Shown: in pieces, positions 43,534 through 54,668 of the stretch
How positions within the stretch are numbered: position 1 is the stretch's first letter
Layout of the letters: each line of letters begins with the position of its first letter
DNA from: Podarcis raffonei
Lineage: Eukaryota > Chordata > Lepidosauria > Squamata > Lacertidae
Assembly: GCF_027172205.1 (NCBI RefSeq)
Contig: NC_070603.1
Span: 10,032,501 to 10,096,500, forward strand
Length of the DNA stretch: 64,000 nucleotides
Direction of reading: 5' to 3'
The notes under the pieces: generated by a model
Seen by the model: the letters and a program-made list of their open reading frames with translations, nothing else
What the model was told of the DNA's origin: nothing
Databases searched by the model: none
Position numbers and translations under genes: made by a program

Positions 43534-43621
43534 ATAGCTGTCAACTTTTCCCTTTTCTTGCGAGGAATCCTATTCGTAATAAGGGAATTTCCCTTTAAAA
43601 AAGGGAACAGTTGACACCTAT
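43534..43621. mobile_element. Short MITE with AGCTGTCAACTTTTCCC ends
   Basis: 88 bp. The left ATAGCTGTCAACTTTTCCCT is the inverse of the right AGGGAACAGTTGACACCTAT with a few changes. The middle holds a second inverted pair (AAGGGAAATTCCCTT-like). Superfamily not assigned. Confidence 0.6.
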
Positions 43622-43719
43622 GCTATAAATTGGTATTGTTATATTGAGGCTTTTATTGGATTGTAATTGGGAACTAATAAAAATGATTATCAAAGATAAA
43701 GTCGTAGCAGGATTCCCCC

Positions 43720-44225
43720 CGCCCCTTTCTTTCCCCCCAAGGCCTCTCAGCCTTCTTCTAACACGTGTCAGCCTCCTGGGCGCGCGTCCGTGGGAATGGA
43801 ATCGCGCCAATCTCCACCCCGTCTCCAGCTAAGAGCAGCCATTGCTGGCTTCCCCCACGCCACCCGCTCCTCTCCTGTCCTCGCATCGCCCTTTCCCACG
43901 TGCGCCGAGCGAGTCACGCTGAGCCGCGCCCCTTGGGGCACATGGCTGCCCCTCGCTAAGCCTGCGCCGCCGGGGCGGATCTGCGCCCGCAGCGCCAGGG
44001 GAGATTAGCGCCCGGGGTAGCCCCGAGCGGGAGGCCGAGCGGGAGCCGGAGGGCTCAGCCCGGCCGCGTCCTGCCCTGGCTGGGCTTGCACGCAAGGAGC
44101 AGCGGCGTCGCAGATGGGACTCCGGGCGCCGCACGTGCGCTTCTCCGCAGCTGATCGGAGTTGGGGAGGTCGCGCCTCTCGCTGCGGGTGGATCAAGGGA
44201 AGAGAGGATTGAGGGCAGCTAAAGC
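43720..44225. promoter_or_regulatory. Orphan CpG island
   Basis: A roughly 500-bp block dense in CpG with no repeat signature and no coding frame that I can support. It lies 12 kb upstream of the island taken as the RARG promoter and 19 kb from the MFSD5 island. An alternative RARG promoter or a non-coding RNA promoter are both possible. Strand is not determinable. Confidence 0.5.
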
Positions 44226-44395
44226 TTAATCTCTCTTTTCCTCCCTCGAGGTCGGGCCGAAGTTTTACAAAAATAAAGCCCCAACCTCGCCAGATTTAAG
44301 GGCCGCCTCGGTACCTTAAGCGACCTCCCTTGTTGTTGCTTTGTTGTGGTGGTGTTGTCGTAAGAGCCAGATCCTAGGGCCTGAGGTCCCTTTAT

Positions 44396-44457
44396 ATTTA
44401 TATTTATATTTATATTACTTATATTATTTATATTTATATTTATATTTATATTTATAC
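44396..44457. repeat. (TTTATA)n microsatellite
   Basis: About ten hexamer units with two short interruptions, forming the tail of the adjacent LINE. Confidence 0.85.
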
Positions 44458-44508
44458 CCTGCCCTCTCCAGCCAAGACCGGGCTCAGGGCGGCTAACAAC
44501 CAATAATA

Positions 44509-44750
44509 CAATGGTACCTCAGGTTACATATGCTTCAGGTTACATACGCTTCAGATTACAGACTCCGCTAACCCAGAAATAGTGCTTCAGGTTAAGAACT
44601 TTGCTTCAGGATGAGAACAGAAATTGTGCTCCGGCGGCATGGCAGCAGTGGGAGGCTCCATTAGCTAAAGTGGTGCTTCAGGTTAAGTACAGTTTCAGGT
44701 TAAGAACGAACCTCCGGAACGAATTAAGTACTTAACCCGAGGTACCACTG
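44509..44750 (-). mobile_element. Tigger-like MITE, family A, copy 11
   Basis: Ends CAATGGTACCTCAGG and CCCGAGGTACCACTG, TA flanks. Inserted in a LINE 3' UTR. Confidence 0.8.
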
Positions 44751-45369
44751 TAAAAACAAGTTGATTAAAATACAATTTAAAAAACAAGATTAAAATACAA
44801 CATTAAAACGTTAGGATGCAGCCTCTTCACTGGAGGAGAAAGGAAAAAGAAAGAGGGGAGGGAATCTCTGCAAAAACCCTTCTGACCCCCCATAAAATAT
44901 TCAAGGTGGCTGCCCCCCCCCCAAGTTGATGGGCATTGCCATTCAAATGGTGTGTGTGCGCCACATCTTGTGATCGATTATGCAGAGCTGGGCTTACCTG
45001 CCCCCCCCCCATATTTTATTCATGTTGGCACCCCAGGTGCTTGTGATTAGGAGAAGGGAAACTCCGATCCTAAACCTGCTTTGCAGGATATGTTCAAGAG
45101 AAGAAAACGCTAGTAGTAGTAAATCTGGAGTGCAATTCCTTAGACAGTTGGATGGCGCCTTGTATGCCTCCTTCCAGCAACTCCTGCAGCCAAGCTGGTG
45201 TCAAACATATTCTGCTTTCCTTTGGACCACATCAGCGATTGGCAGCCCAGGACTTCCATATAAACAGCCCAGGCTTGTGCCAGGCTGTGCTAACACACAC
45301 AGCAGTTTAACTTCACCCCCGGAGGTGCACTCCATTGTCTCTCAAGACAGACGGATGCCAACAAAATCA

Positions 45370-45445
45370 TTATTATTATTAATTAAATTTGTGTACTGCC
45401 CCTCATCCGCAGATGACGAACAGGAGGTCACTGGGATTAAGGCTG
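45370..45445 (-). mobile_element. LINE 3' tail fragment
   Basis: TTATTATTAATTAAATTTGT and GTACTGCCCCTCATCCGCAG, like the tails at 11825 and 61200. Confidence 0.5.
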
Positions 45446-45879
45446 GCTTCCAATTTCCTGCCTGATGTGTGAGGCGAAGTTGAGTGAAGCTCCCATAGCT
45501 CTGTTTATTCAGAATAAAGAGATGGGTGTTGGGTACGGAGTGGTCAAAAGCATACAAGCAGAGCTGGCCCAGCTGTTAGGCAGGGTGAGGCCGCTGCCTC
45601 AGGTGGCAGAAGCCCTCTACAGCTGCCCTGCCTGCACCATCGGCGCCAATTTTGGGCACGGTCATATCTATTTGGGGCGAGACCAGCACGATCGTGCCTG
45701 AAATTGGTGCTGCTGGTACCTAAGGTGGAAAATCCCGCAATCCATTTTCTGGCATTAAACGTATTACTACATATTTGTGTTATTAATATTATTTAATCTA
45801 ACATCAATTTGCCTTTTCATGACACCCAAAACCAGCTTTTAACCAGTTAGTGAGACAGGATTTACCCTTGCAGAAGCGT

Positions 45880-46020
45880 TGCTGTCAATGTGCTGATGAC
45901 ACACAGCTCTACGTCTCCTTTATACTGCAGGTGAGGCAGTAGATGTGTTAGACCAGCATCTAGCCTCTGTAATGGACTGGATGAGAGCCAAGAAACTGAA
46001 GCTCAACCCAGGTAAGACCC
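45880..46020 (+). mobile_element. CR1/L2-group LINE, RT-domain fragment
   Basis: Translates in pieces to ADDTQLYVS (RT motif C, YADD changed to CADD) and LDQHLASVMDWMRAKKLKLN, the usual downstream block. Short and frame-broken. Confidence 0.6.
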
Positions 46021-46329
46021 CGAGGCACCGTCAGTGAATGGTTCCCTCTTCTGGGCAGGTCTGCCTAGAGGATGTTTGTTTTAAATTATTGTATGTGTAT
46101 ACCTTTTACAACTGCAAGACTCTTTGAGGCATTTTACGTAGAAGATGGCCCATCCACATGACAATAACATAGATTGCTGGGAAGTAAGTCTCATTGGTAT
46201 CAACCAGATTTACTCCCAGGTCAGTATGATTGCAGTTATACAGCCACATTTATGCTGAAGCAAGTCCCATGTTGTTCAGTGGGACTTACTCCTGAGTAAG
46301 GGTGCCTCAAATGACAGCCCTCACATCGT

Positions 46330-46685
46330 AAAGATAAAGGTAAAGGGACCCCTGACCATTAGGTCCAGTCGTGGCCGACTCTGGGGTTGCGGCGCTCATC
46401 TTGCTTTATTGGCCGAGGGAGCTGGCGTACAGCTTCCGGGTCATGTGGCTAGCATGACTAAGCCGCTTCTGACAAACCAGAGCAGCGCACGGAAACGCTG
46501 TTTACCTTCCCACCGGAGTAGTACCTTTTTATCTACTTTTACTTTGACGTGCTTTCAAACAGCTAGGTTGGCAGGAGCAGGGACTGAGCAATGGGAGCTC
46601 ACCCCGTCACGGGGATTCGAACCGCCGACCTTCTGATCAGCAAATCCTAGGCTCTGTGGTTTAACCCACAGCGCCACCCACATCC
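46330..46685 (-). mobile_element. Sauria-type SINE
   Basis: Full length on the minus strand. CCTCACATC at 46319-46327 and 46689-46697 fits a target duplication. Confidence 0.88.
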
Positions 46686-46699
46686 CATCCTCACATCAT

Positions 46700-48120
46700 A
46701 CTTAATAATAATAAGTACTTAAAATTTCTAAGCATTGCAAAGAGATTAACAGATAAAACAATCCTTGCCAGTAGGCTGACAATCTAATGGGTATGCTACA
46801 AAAGGAAAAAGGGCTGAGGAGGGTAGAGGAAAGCAAACATTGGAGCAGTGCTCTTTTCTGACAGGAAGCACATATTCTGCAGCTGCTCCTTCTCTTGCTT
46901 GGATGAGGCAGAATGATCTTCGCCTTGTTCTTCCTGGAAGCCCTACAACTTCCATAACCCTCTTGTTGATGGATTCGGCTGAGCTGCGACCTCTGTTTGC
47001 TCCTGTTCTTTATTTTTAAACCCATCCACAGAGCATGTAACAAGTCGTGTAACAAAACATTGCATCTCCTTTTGTCTATATCTGAAAGGATGGTGACTCT
47101 TTGCCTTCTACTTATTTAGCCAAACGTAATGGTTCCATGCAGGAATCTGGGTCACCCAGAGAGGTGGGGGTGGCGAGTGGAAGGGAAGCAGAGAGTTAGG
47201 GTTTCTGGGCCACCTACGTGTGTGTGGTGCTGTTTTTTTGTGAACTGCCACAAACAGCAAGCAGGGGCTCAGCTGGTTCTGGGTTGCCATTTATCAACTG
47301 CTCAATCCCTTCTTTTCTTCCCTGGGATCCTTCAAAGTCCGCGAAGGTTTCTTTTTAGATGAATTGCTGTCTGGCAAGACAGCCAGGGGAGGCCTTGAAC
47401 AACACATAATCATACAAACTTCTAATAGCTTCTGCATTAAAACTGGTGACACACTTTACTCTTGCATCCCAAAAAGGCTTATGTAAGAGGAGAACTTCTT
47501 GGCAAAGGGGACCAGCTCTTGGACAGTGTTGAAGTAAATCCTTGTGCAAGTGCAATGGGACTTTCACCCTCTTTCCTCCTTCCCCTTGCACACGCTGTCT
47601 CCAGATCTGCTCCATAGAGGCGGGGGTAAACCCAGAACAGATTTAGGGGGTGCCTGGGAGAACAAGGGGTGCTGTTGAACAAGCAGAAATCATTTTGCTG
47701 AAGCAACACTAGCTTTAGTGATACATTGCACACCATCCCTTATGTAGCTGCATGGATCACTGTTCTGGACTCAGAAAGAGCATGATAGCAAAGGCTTCTG
47801 AGACCCCGAGACCCTGGAGAGCGGCTGCCAATCAGCTGCAGCCAATACTGGGCTGGATGGACAAAACGCCTGACGTGGGATAAGGAAGCTTCCTTATTTT
47901 GCTTTAGGTGTCCCTGCTGATTGGCATGCCTAGAACAGCAACTCACACGGAGATGAAACAGAGAACAGTTTGTATCCTCTGAGGGTATGTAATTCTGCTG
48001 CAGCTCTTGTAGTGGGTGTGATGGGATGTTTTCATCACACTCAGGGTGGAAGAGACAGCGATTCTGCGGACTGAAGCAGTCGAGTGGGCACATATGGCGA
48101 TCTTGCAAGTAAACCGGTCC
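46700..48120. other. Unassigned sequence
   Basis: No gene recognised. Several minus-strand frames (46702-47055, 47740-48108) lack family features. A LINE word TTAAGGGCTTTATATACTAA stands at 48128 just before the SINE. Confidence 0.35.
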
Positions 48121-48148
48121 CTAATTGTTAAGGGCTTTATATACTAAT

Positions 48149-48482
48149 GGGACGCGGGTGGCGCTGTGGGTTAAACCACAGAGCCTAGGGCTTGCCGATC
48201 AGAAGGTTGGCGGTTCGAATCCCCGCGACGGGGTGAGCTCCCATTGCTCGGTCCCTGCTTCTGCCAACCTAGCCGTTCAAAAGCACGCCAAAGTGCAAGT
48301 AGATAAATAGGTACCGCTCCGGCGGGAAGGTAAACGGCGTTTCCATGCGCTGCTCTGGTTCGCCAGAAGTGGCTTAGTCATGCTGGCCACATGACCCGGA
48401 AGCTGTACGCCGGCTCCCTCGGCCAATAAAGCGAGATGAGCGCCGCAACCCCAGAGTCGGTCACGACTGGACCTAATGGTTA
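48149..48482 (+). mobile_element. Sauria-type SINE, tail slightly short
   Basis: Head GGGACGCGGGTGGCGCTGTG, box B GGCGGTTCGAATCC, ends CGACTGGACCTAATGGT without the final TTTACCTTTA. Inserted in a LINE remnant. Confidence 0.88.
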
Positions 48483-48489
48483 CCAGAGG

Positions 48490-49525
48490 ATGCAAGCTGC
48501 AAATTGAGCCTTCTTTGCAGCCACACAGTAGGCAGATTATGTGCTCCAACCTGTGACGGCTTCAGAGCAAGACTGAGACTTCTCCATTGGAGAAGCATCC
48601 ATGTGCCGTCTTCTGCGCATGCGCAATACCTAGAGATGGTTTGTGACCGCACAGTGCTATGAAGTGCGGCCTTGGGAAGTTCTCCTGCACAAGCCCCATC
48701 AGAATGTAAGCCATGACTGTTTTTCTCTTCCATTCATCAAATCCCTTTAAAAAGCTATCAGACCTGGTGGCGGTCAAATCTGATTGCGTCCACTTTGCTG
48801 AAATGAATGGGAGGCCTCCCATTTTCTTAACCGCTTCTGTTCATGGGGATTGGGCAGGAGGGCTTCCCTGAGAACTGTGACTGATCAGAACTGCATCTCC
48901 CACTCTGCCATGGGCACTGCTGCCTCAACTCGCTGCGTAGTAGGACCTTCTCTGCTCTTACGGTCTTCAGGATGCATTGCGTGGCCCTGTCCTAAACCTT
49001 CACGCACTTCTCTTGTGCTGTAGAAAGACTTTTCCCCCAGCAAGCCATTGACTGATATTTTTCTGGCGCAACGCTTGATCAAATGTTCTCAGGTGCTCAC
49101 ATCGGGACCCAGAACACAAACTCTATTTTTCAGAGCAGAACAAACTTTTAGGAGAAATAGACTTGAGTAAATTAAATTGTCAGCTTCCCGTTCCAGCTCT
49201 CTTAACTTCGGGTGCCCCCCCCCCACCTTCTGCCTCACTTTTTAAACCTTTGTCATGGCAGTATGTTAATGGTTCACTGCACTGTCCCAGTTTCTCTCTG
49301 TGTTTTTTTTACATCCTATTAATAGCGGTTGTCCCAGTTTCATATTCAGCAGGGGCTTTCTCTGCGCCCTGGTATATAACTTCCTGGCTCACACATCTCT
49401 GTCTTTAACCAATTCATCCGTTGCAAACATTGAGTCCTGTATTTTAAAAATCATGCATTTTTATTTTATTTTTTTGTATTTAGGCATTGGTTGTTTTGTG
49501 CTACAGGCCTGAGCTGTCATTCTAA
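48490..49525. other. Unassigned sequence
   Basis: No gene and no repeat family recognised. Confidence 0.35.
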
Positions 49526-49530
49526 CTTCC

Positions 49531-49662
49531 AGACTGATAACTCAGTTGGTAGAGCATGAGACTCTTAATTTCAGGGCTGTGGGTTCAAGCTGCACATTGG
49601 GCAAAAAAGATTCCTGCATTGCAAGGAGTTGATGACCCAACTCTGCAGTTCTATGATCCTAT
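49531..49662 (+). mobile_element. tRNA-Lys-type SINE with CR1-like tail
   Basis: TAACTCAGTTGGTAGAGCAT, GAGACTCTTAATTTCAGGGC and GCACATTGGGC resemble tRNA-Lys(CTT). The tail is the CR1 type, shortened. Head mutations exclude a working tRNA gene. Confidence 0.8.
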
Positions 49663-49696
49663 CTCCAAGTGTTTTATATTAAGCTAGTACTGTATT

Positions 49697-50053
49697 TGGG
49701 ACACGGGTGGCACTGTGGGTTAAACCACAGAGCCCAGGATTTGCTGATCAGAAGGTCGGCGGTTCCAATCCCCACGACGGGGTGAGCTCCCGTTGCTCGG
49801 TCCCTGCTCCTGCCAACCTAGCAGTTCGAAAGCACATCAAAGTGCAAGTAGATAAATAGATACCGCTCCGGCGGGAAGGTAAATGGCGTTTCCGTGTGCT
49901 GCTCTGGTTCGCCAGAAGCAGCTTGGTCATGCTGGCCACATGACCTGGAAGCTGTACGCCGGCTCCCTCGGCCAATAAAGCGAGATGAGCGCCGCAACCC
50001 CAGAGTTGGCCACGACTGGACCTAATGGTCAGGGGTCCCTTTACCTTTACCTG
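49697..50053 (+). mobile_element. Sauria-type SINE with perfect 12-bp duplication
   Basis: Full length. TAGTACTGTATT is duplicated at 49685-49696 and 50054-50065. Confidence 0.92.
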
Positions 50054-50071
50054 TAGTACTGTATTACAATA

Positions 50072-50323
50072 CAGTCATACCTTGGGTTACAGCCGCTTCA
50101 GGTTGCATTTTTTTGGTTTACGGACTGCCGAAACCCGGAAGTACTGCAACGGGTTACTTCCGGGTTTCGGCGGTCACGCATGCGCAGAAACACTGAATCA
50201 CGCTTTGCTCATGTGCAGAAGCTTTGAATTGCAACCCGCGCGTGCGCAGACACGGGTTGCGAATGCTGCAGGTTGCGAATGTGCATCCCGCACGGATCAC
50301 GTTCACAACCCGAGCATCCACTG
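50072..50323. mobile_element. Tigger-like MITE, family D
   Basis: Starts CAGTCATACCTTGGG and ends CCCGAGCATCCACTG. The interior has ACCCGGAAGTACTGC and the inverse TTACTTCCGGGTTT. Confidence 0.7.
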
Positions 50324-50325
50324 TT

Positions 50326-50534
50326 CAGTTGTATCTGGGGTAAAGAACTTAATTCGTTCTGGAGGTCTGTTTTTAATCTGAAACCATTCTTAACCTGAGG
50401 TACCACTTTAGCTAATGGGGCCTCCCGCCGTGCCATTTCTGTTCTCATCCTGAAGCAAAGTTCTTAACCCGAGGTACTATTTCTGGGTTAGCAGAGTCCG
50501 TAACCTGAAGAGTCTGCAACCCGAGGTACCACTG
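50326..50534 (+). mobile_element. Tigger-like MITE, family A, copy 12
   Basis: Ends CAGTTGTATCTGGGG and CCCGAGGTACCACTG. It lies directly beside the family D copy, two bases apart. Confidence 0.75.
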
Positions 50535-50664
50535 TATTAGCAGTAGCAGTGAAGGGAACAAAGACACATGCAGAGAGAGAGAAAGATAGACTGAGCAATT
50601 AGTGGTGATGGCTATATGGAATCTTTAGGTTCGGGGGCTATATATGTCTCAGTATCGGCCGCAT

Positions 50665-50980
50665 CTGCACCTTGCATTTAAAGTCTTATCACACCACTTC
50701 AAGCAATCATGGCTTCCTCCAAAGGATCATGGGAACTGTAGTTTGCTGAGAGGGGACTCCTTGTCCCTTCACAGAGCCACAGTTCCCAGAGCTCCATGGG
50801 AAGAGGATTGGACTGTTAAACCGCTTTAAGAATTGTGGCTTTGCAAGGGGAATAGGGTTCTCCTAACAACTCTCAACATGCTTAACAAACTACGGTTCCC
50901 AGGATTCTTTGGGAGAAACCATGACTTGTAAAAGCGGAACATTACTGCTTCAAATGTAAGGTGCAGGTGGAGTCATAGTT
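50665..50980. mobile_element. Palindromic MITE (CTGCACCTTGCATTTAAAG ends)
   Basis: CTGCACCTTGCATTTAAAG at the left is the inverse of CAAATGTAAGGTGCAG at the right. The interior holds paired GGGAACTGTAGTTTG and its inverse. About 300 bp. Confidence 0.7.
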
Positions 50981-50999
50981 GAATGAATGAATAGACTTC

Positions 51000-53900
51000 A
51001 TTTGCATAGCCAACAGGCCATAGCATCTAAGGACAAACACCGACAAAAATACTGGTCACTGCAGATGCCAGCCCAAAAGGAAATCTAGGTTAGACTGGAC
51101 ACCCTGAGAAGCAGACTGACCAAAAAGGAGGCCCATGTTGAGACTACGGAAGGCTCACACACATGGCCTATATCCCCCAAGTGCCTAGTGGACAAGAGGA
51201 CGGTGGGAGGCGCCTTTAAATGTGTAGATTCGGAAGACCAATCGCAGCCCCCGCTGGTGTATGGTAAGGCAAAACTAAAACAGACTGTCACATCTCCAAG
51301 TACCTGGTTCAACTATCTAAAACTCTCCCCAAATGAAATAGCTACTCCCCCAAGTCCAAACCACCCCCTTAAGTCCCCAAGAGTTATGGATAATCATTCC
51401 CTTATGCAGCAGATGCCTATTGACAAACTTAATGGGAGTGTTTTTTTAGATGTAAAGGGGTCACTGGACACCGTGGACCCAACAAATCTACACCATGGAG
51501 GGACAAAGAATTAAAGCTGCTGTCCTGGAACATTGCAGGATGGCGCGCTAAGAAAAACAATCAACAACTTGCAATGTTTCTTAAGCGATTCGATATCATC
51601 CTCCTGCAGGAGACCTGGCACAGCGACCCCATTCTGTTCAATGGGTATTCTTGTCACTCCCTATTTGCTACTACAAGGAAGGCTCAAGCAGTATGTGGAC
51701 CGAGAACTCCCAGAAGTGCAAGCTGGATTTAGAAGAGGCAGAGGAACCAGAGACCAAATTGCAAACATGCGCTGGATTATGGAGAAAGCTAGAGAGTTCC
51801 AGAAAGACATCTACTTCTGCTTCATTGACTATGCAAAAGCCTTTGACTGTGTCGACCACGGCAAACTATGGCAAGTTCTTAAAGAAATGGGAGTGCCTGA
51901 TCACCTCATCTGTCTCCTGAGAAATCTCTATGTGGGACAAGAAGCTACAGTTAGAACTGGATATGGAACAACTGATTGCTTCAAAATTGGAAAAGGAGTA
52001 CGACAAGGCTGTATTTTGTCTCCCTGCTTATTTAACTTATATGCAGAATTCATCATGCGAAAGGCTGGGCTGGATGAATCCCTAGCCGGAATTAAGATTG
52101 CCGGAAGAAATATCAACAACCTCAGATATGCAGATGACACAACCTTGATGGCAGAAAGTGAGGAGGAATTAAAGAACCTTTTAATGAGGGTGAAAGAGGA
52201 GAGCGCAAAATATGGTCTGAAGCTCAACATCAAAAAAACGAAGATCATGGCCACTGGTCCCATCACCTCCTGGCAAATAGAAGGGGAAGAAATGGAGGCA
52301 GTGAGAGATTTTACTTTCTTGGGCTCCATGATCACTGCAGATGGTGACAGCAGTCACGAAATTAAAAGACGCCTGCTTCTTGGGAGAAAAGCAATGACAG
52401 GCCTAGACAGCATCTTGAGAAGTAGAGACATCACCTTGCCAACAAAGGTTCGTATAGTTAAAGCCATGGTTTTCCCAGTAGTGATGTATGGAAGTGAGAG
52501 CTGGACCATAAAGAAGGCTGATCGCCGAAGAATTGATGCTTTTGAATTATTGTGCTGGAGGAGACTCTTGAGAGTCCCATGGACTGCAAGAAGATCAAAC
52601 CTCTCCATTCTGAAGGAAATCAGCCCTGAGTGCTCACTGGAAGGACAGATTGTGAAGCTGAGGCTCCAGTACTTTGGCCACCTCATGAGAAGAGAAGACT
52701 CCCTGGAGAAGACCCTGATGTTGGGAAAGATGGAGGGCACAAGGAGAAGGGGGCAACAGAGGACGAGATGGTTGGATAGTGTATTCGAGGTTACCAGCAT
52801 GAGTTTGACCAAACTGCGGGAGGCAGTGGAGGACAGAGGTGCCTGGCGTTCTCTGGTCCATGGGGTCACGAAGAGTCAGACACGACTAAACGACTAAACA
52901 ACAACAAAATGTGAGGGGAGGTAGGCCTAGTGGAGGTTTAGCTAGCCTTATCTCCACAGAGCTTGAACATTCCTTAAAAGCCCTCCCAAACTGCAATTCA
53001 CTAGCCACGGCAGTCCTACTCAAATCTAAGAGAGATGCACTGGTAGTGGTCAATGTCTATCTGCCCCCCTGCCAAAAAAAATCTATAGTGAAAGCTAATT
53101 GGGCAGAGTTACGAGGCATTCCTAGAGTCCATAGAATCTTCCCACCCTTCTACACCGATTATAATCAGGGGGGGGGGATTTCAACGCCCGTATGGGAACT
53201 GATGATAACAATCTTTACAGCCAATATAATCAGATTCAGGACCCTGAAAGTCCAACCGAAGCAGGCGTTTCACGACTTTCTAAAGATAATAAATGCAACT
53301 TCTCGGGGCTATGTCTAGCCCAGGTCGCAAAAAGAAGGGAGCTGATGATATTAAACGGTAGTAAGGAAGAGGATCGCCCAGGGGAGTATACCCATTTTTC
53401 AAAGATGGGAGGAAGTGTGATAGACTATATTCTGATATCAAGATTCGCCTATAACTCTGTGTCGAAGTTTCAAGTGGGACATAACACCGAAAGCGACCAC
53501 CTCCCACTAATTTTAGCGCTCAATGGCCCATCGTTTAACAAACCCATGGCTAACCTTTACTACACCCCCATCGTTAATCTGGGATCACTGGCCCCCAGAA
53601 GAATTAAATGGACCCCCATGCTCAATACAGAGCTAACTTATCTCCTCCATTCGGAAGACGTGAAGACCATCTACTCAGCCATTGTATCAGCTAATACCGG
53701 GGGAAAGGCCATGGACTCGTTCAACGAGTTATTAGCAAGACTAAATACCTTCTTAACAACTGAGATACTTAATTCTGTTACAAAGCGGGCAAAGGATCAA
53801 GAGAGATGGTTTGATTTGGAGTGTGGACAAGCAAGGAAACGTCTGAGAGCAACCTATCGGAATTACAGAAACACCGGAGCACCCTCGCTATTTATGGCTT

Positions 53901-54562
53901 ACATCTATTTAAGACGAAACTACAAACAGCTATTAAAGGTAAAAAAACAAAAAGCTGAGAGATTGGCCTGGTGTAATTTAGTGAAGGCCTCGAATGAGAA
54001 AGACTCAACCTTCTTCTGGCGTACCATTATGGGCCTCCTGGGCCAGGAGCGGATTGGTCCCACATGTACTGTAGAACCCCAGGAGTGGATGAAATATTTT
54101 CAAACCCTCTTCTATGATGACAAAGCTCAGCACAATGATCCAAGTGCCTACTCTGAGAATTTACCATATTGGCCTCCTGTTTCCATAGAGGAGGTGGGGA
54201 AACTAATTGCCCAACTGAAAAACAACAAAGCCCCAGGCATAGACCACATTCCAGCAGAGCTCATGAAGAACAATATCAGTTGGTGGGCTCCTATAATGGC
54301 GTCAATATTTACATACATCGATTCAACAGGCATAATACCTGGTTGCTGGACAAGAGGCAGTAATTATTCCAATCTATAAAAAGGGTCCTATGGCAGATCC
54401 AGCGAGCTATAGACCCATTAGCCTCCTTACTATCTCCAGCAAACTGTATGCCAAACACCTCCACATCAAACTAATTGACTGGATGGAAACTGAGGCAGTT
54501 CTGGCAGAGGAGCAAGCCGGCTTCAGACAGGGCAGAACAACAATAGACCATTGCTTCGTGGA
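51000..54562 (+). mobile_element. APE-type non-LTR LINE, split by BovB
   Basis: Outside the BovB insert the sequence encodes an APE endonuclease (LSWNIAGW, ILLQETW, later SDHLPL) and an RT N-terminal part (NNKAPGIDHIPAEL, then YKKGPMADPASYRPISLLT and EEQAGFRQGR). The left part ends at 51684 and the right resumes at 52911, where the endonuclease continues (VRGGRPSGGLASLIST). The RT is cut short at about 54560. At least two frameshifts separate the right-hand blocks. The clade is not certain: an I/Ingi-like or CR1-like group is possible. Confidence 0.75.
51685..52910 (+). mobile_element. BovB (RTE) LINE, 3' half with open RT frame
   Basis: 1,226 bp. One frame is open from the 5' junction to the stop at 52897, about 400 codons. 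It carries RT motifs QAGFRRGRGTRDQIAN, FIDYAKAFDCVDH (motif A), GVRQGCILSPCLFNLYAEF (motif B) and YADDTTLM (motif C at about 52126), and the C-terminal WTARRSNLSILKEISPE and LVHGVTKSQTRLND. The 3' terminus is GACACGACTAAACGACTAAA with (ACA)n. The endonuclease is absent, so it cannot mobilise itself. The open frame indicates low age. Confidence 0.93.
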
Positions 54563-54602
54563 GTCATAGTTATGGGGGGCAACAACAGCAAAGGAGGGCT
54601 AG

Positions 54603-54668
54603 TTCAAGCCAGTCAGATGGGTGGGGTACAAATAATAAACTATTATTATAAATTATTATTATTATCTA
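54603..54668 (+). mobile_element. CR1/L2-group LINE 3' end
   Basis: AGCCAGTCAGATGGGTGGGG, ACAAATAATAAAC and a TTA tail. Confidence 0.65.

Larger units (their letters stand above)
44390..44895 (-). mobile_element. CR1/L2-group LINE 3' end, split by a MITE
   Basis: On the minus strand the 3' UTR (same as at 9238: GAGGAGAAAGGAAAAAGAAA on plus) ends GAGCCCGGTCTTGGCTGGAG and then a (TATAAA)n tail at 44396-44457. A family A MITE sits at 44509-44750. Confidence 0.75.

Noticed and set aside
44980-45465. A 161-codon plus-strand frame
   Set aside because: It runs through a LINE tail and (TTA)n sequence and has no domain.
51533-51684. In-frame extension of the BovB frame into the upstream LINE, as if it were a fusion
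   Set aside because: The upstream LINE's endonuclease (LSWNIAGW) is in another frame, so the extension is chance.
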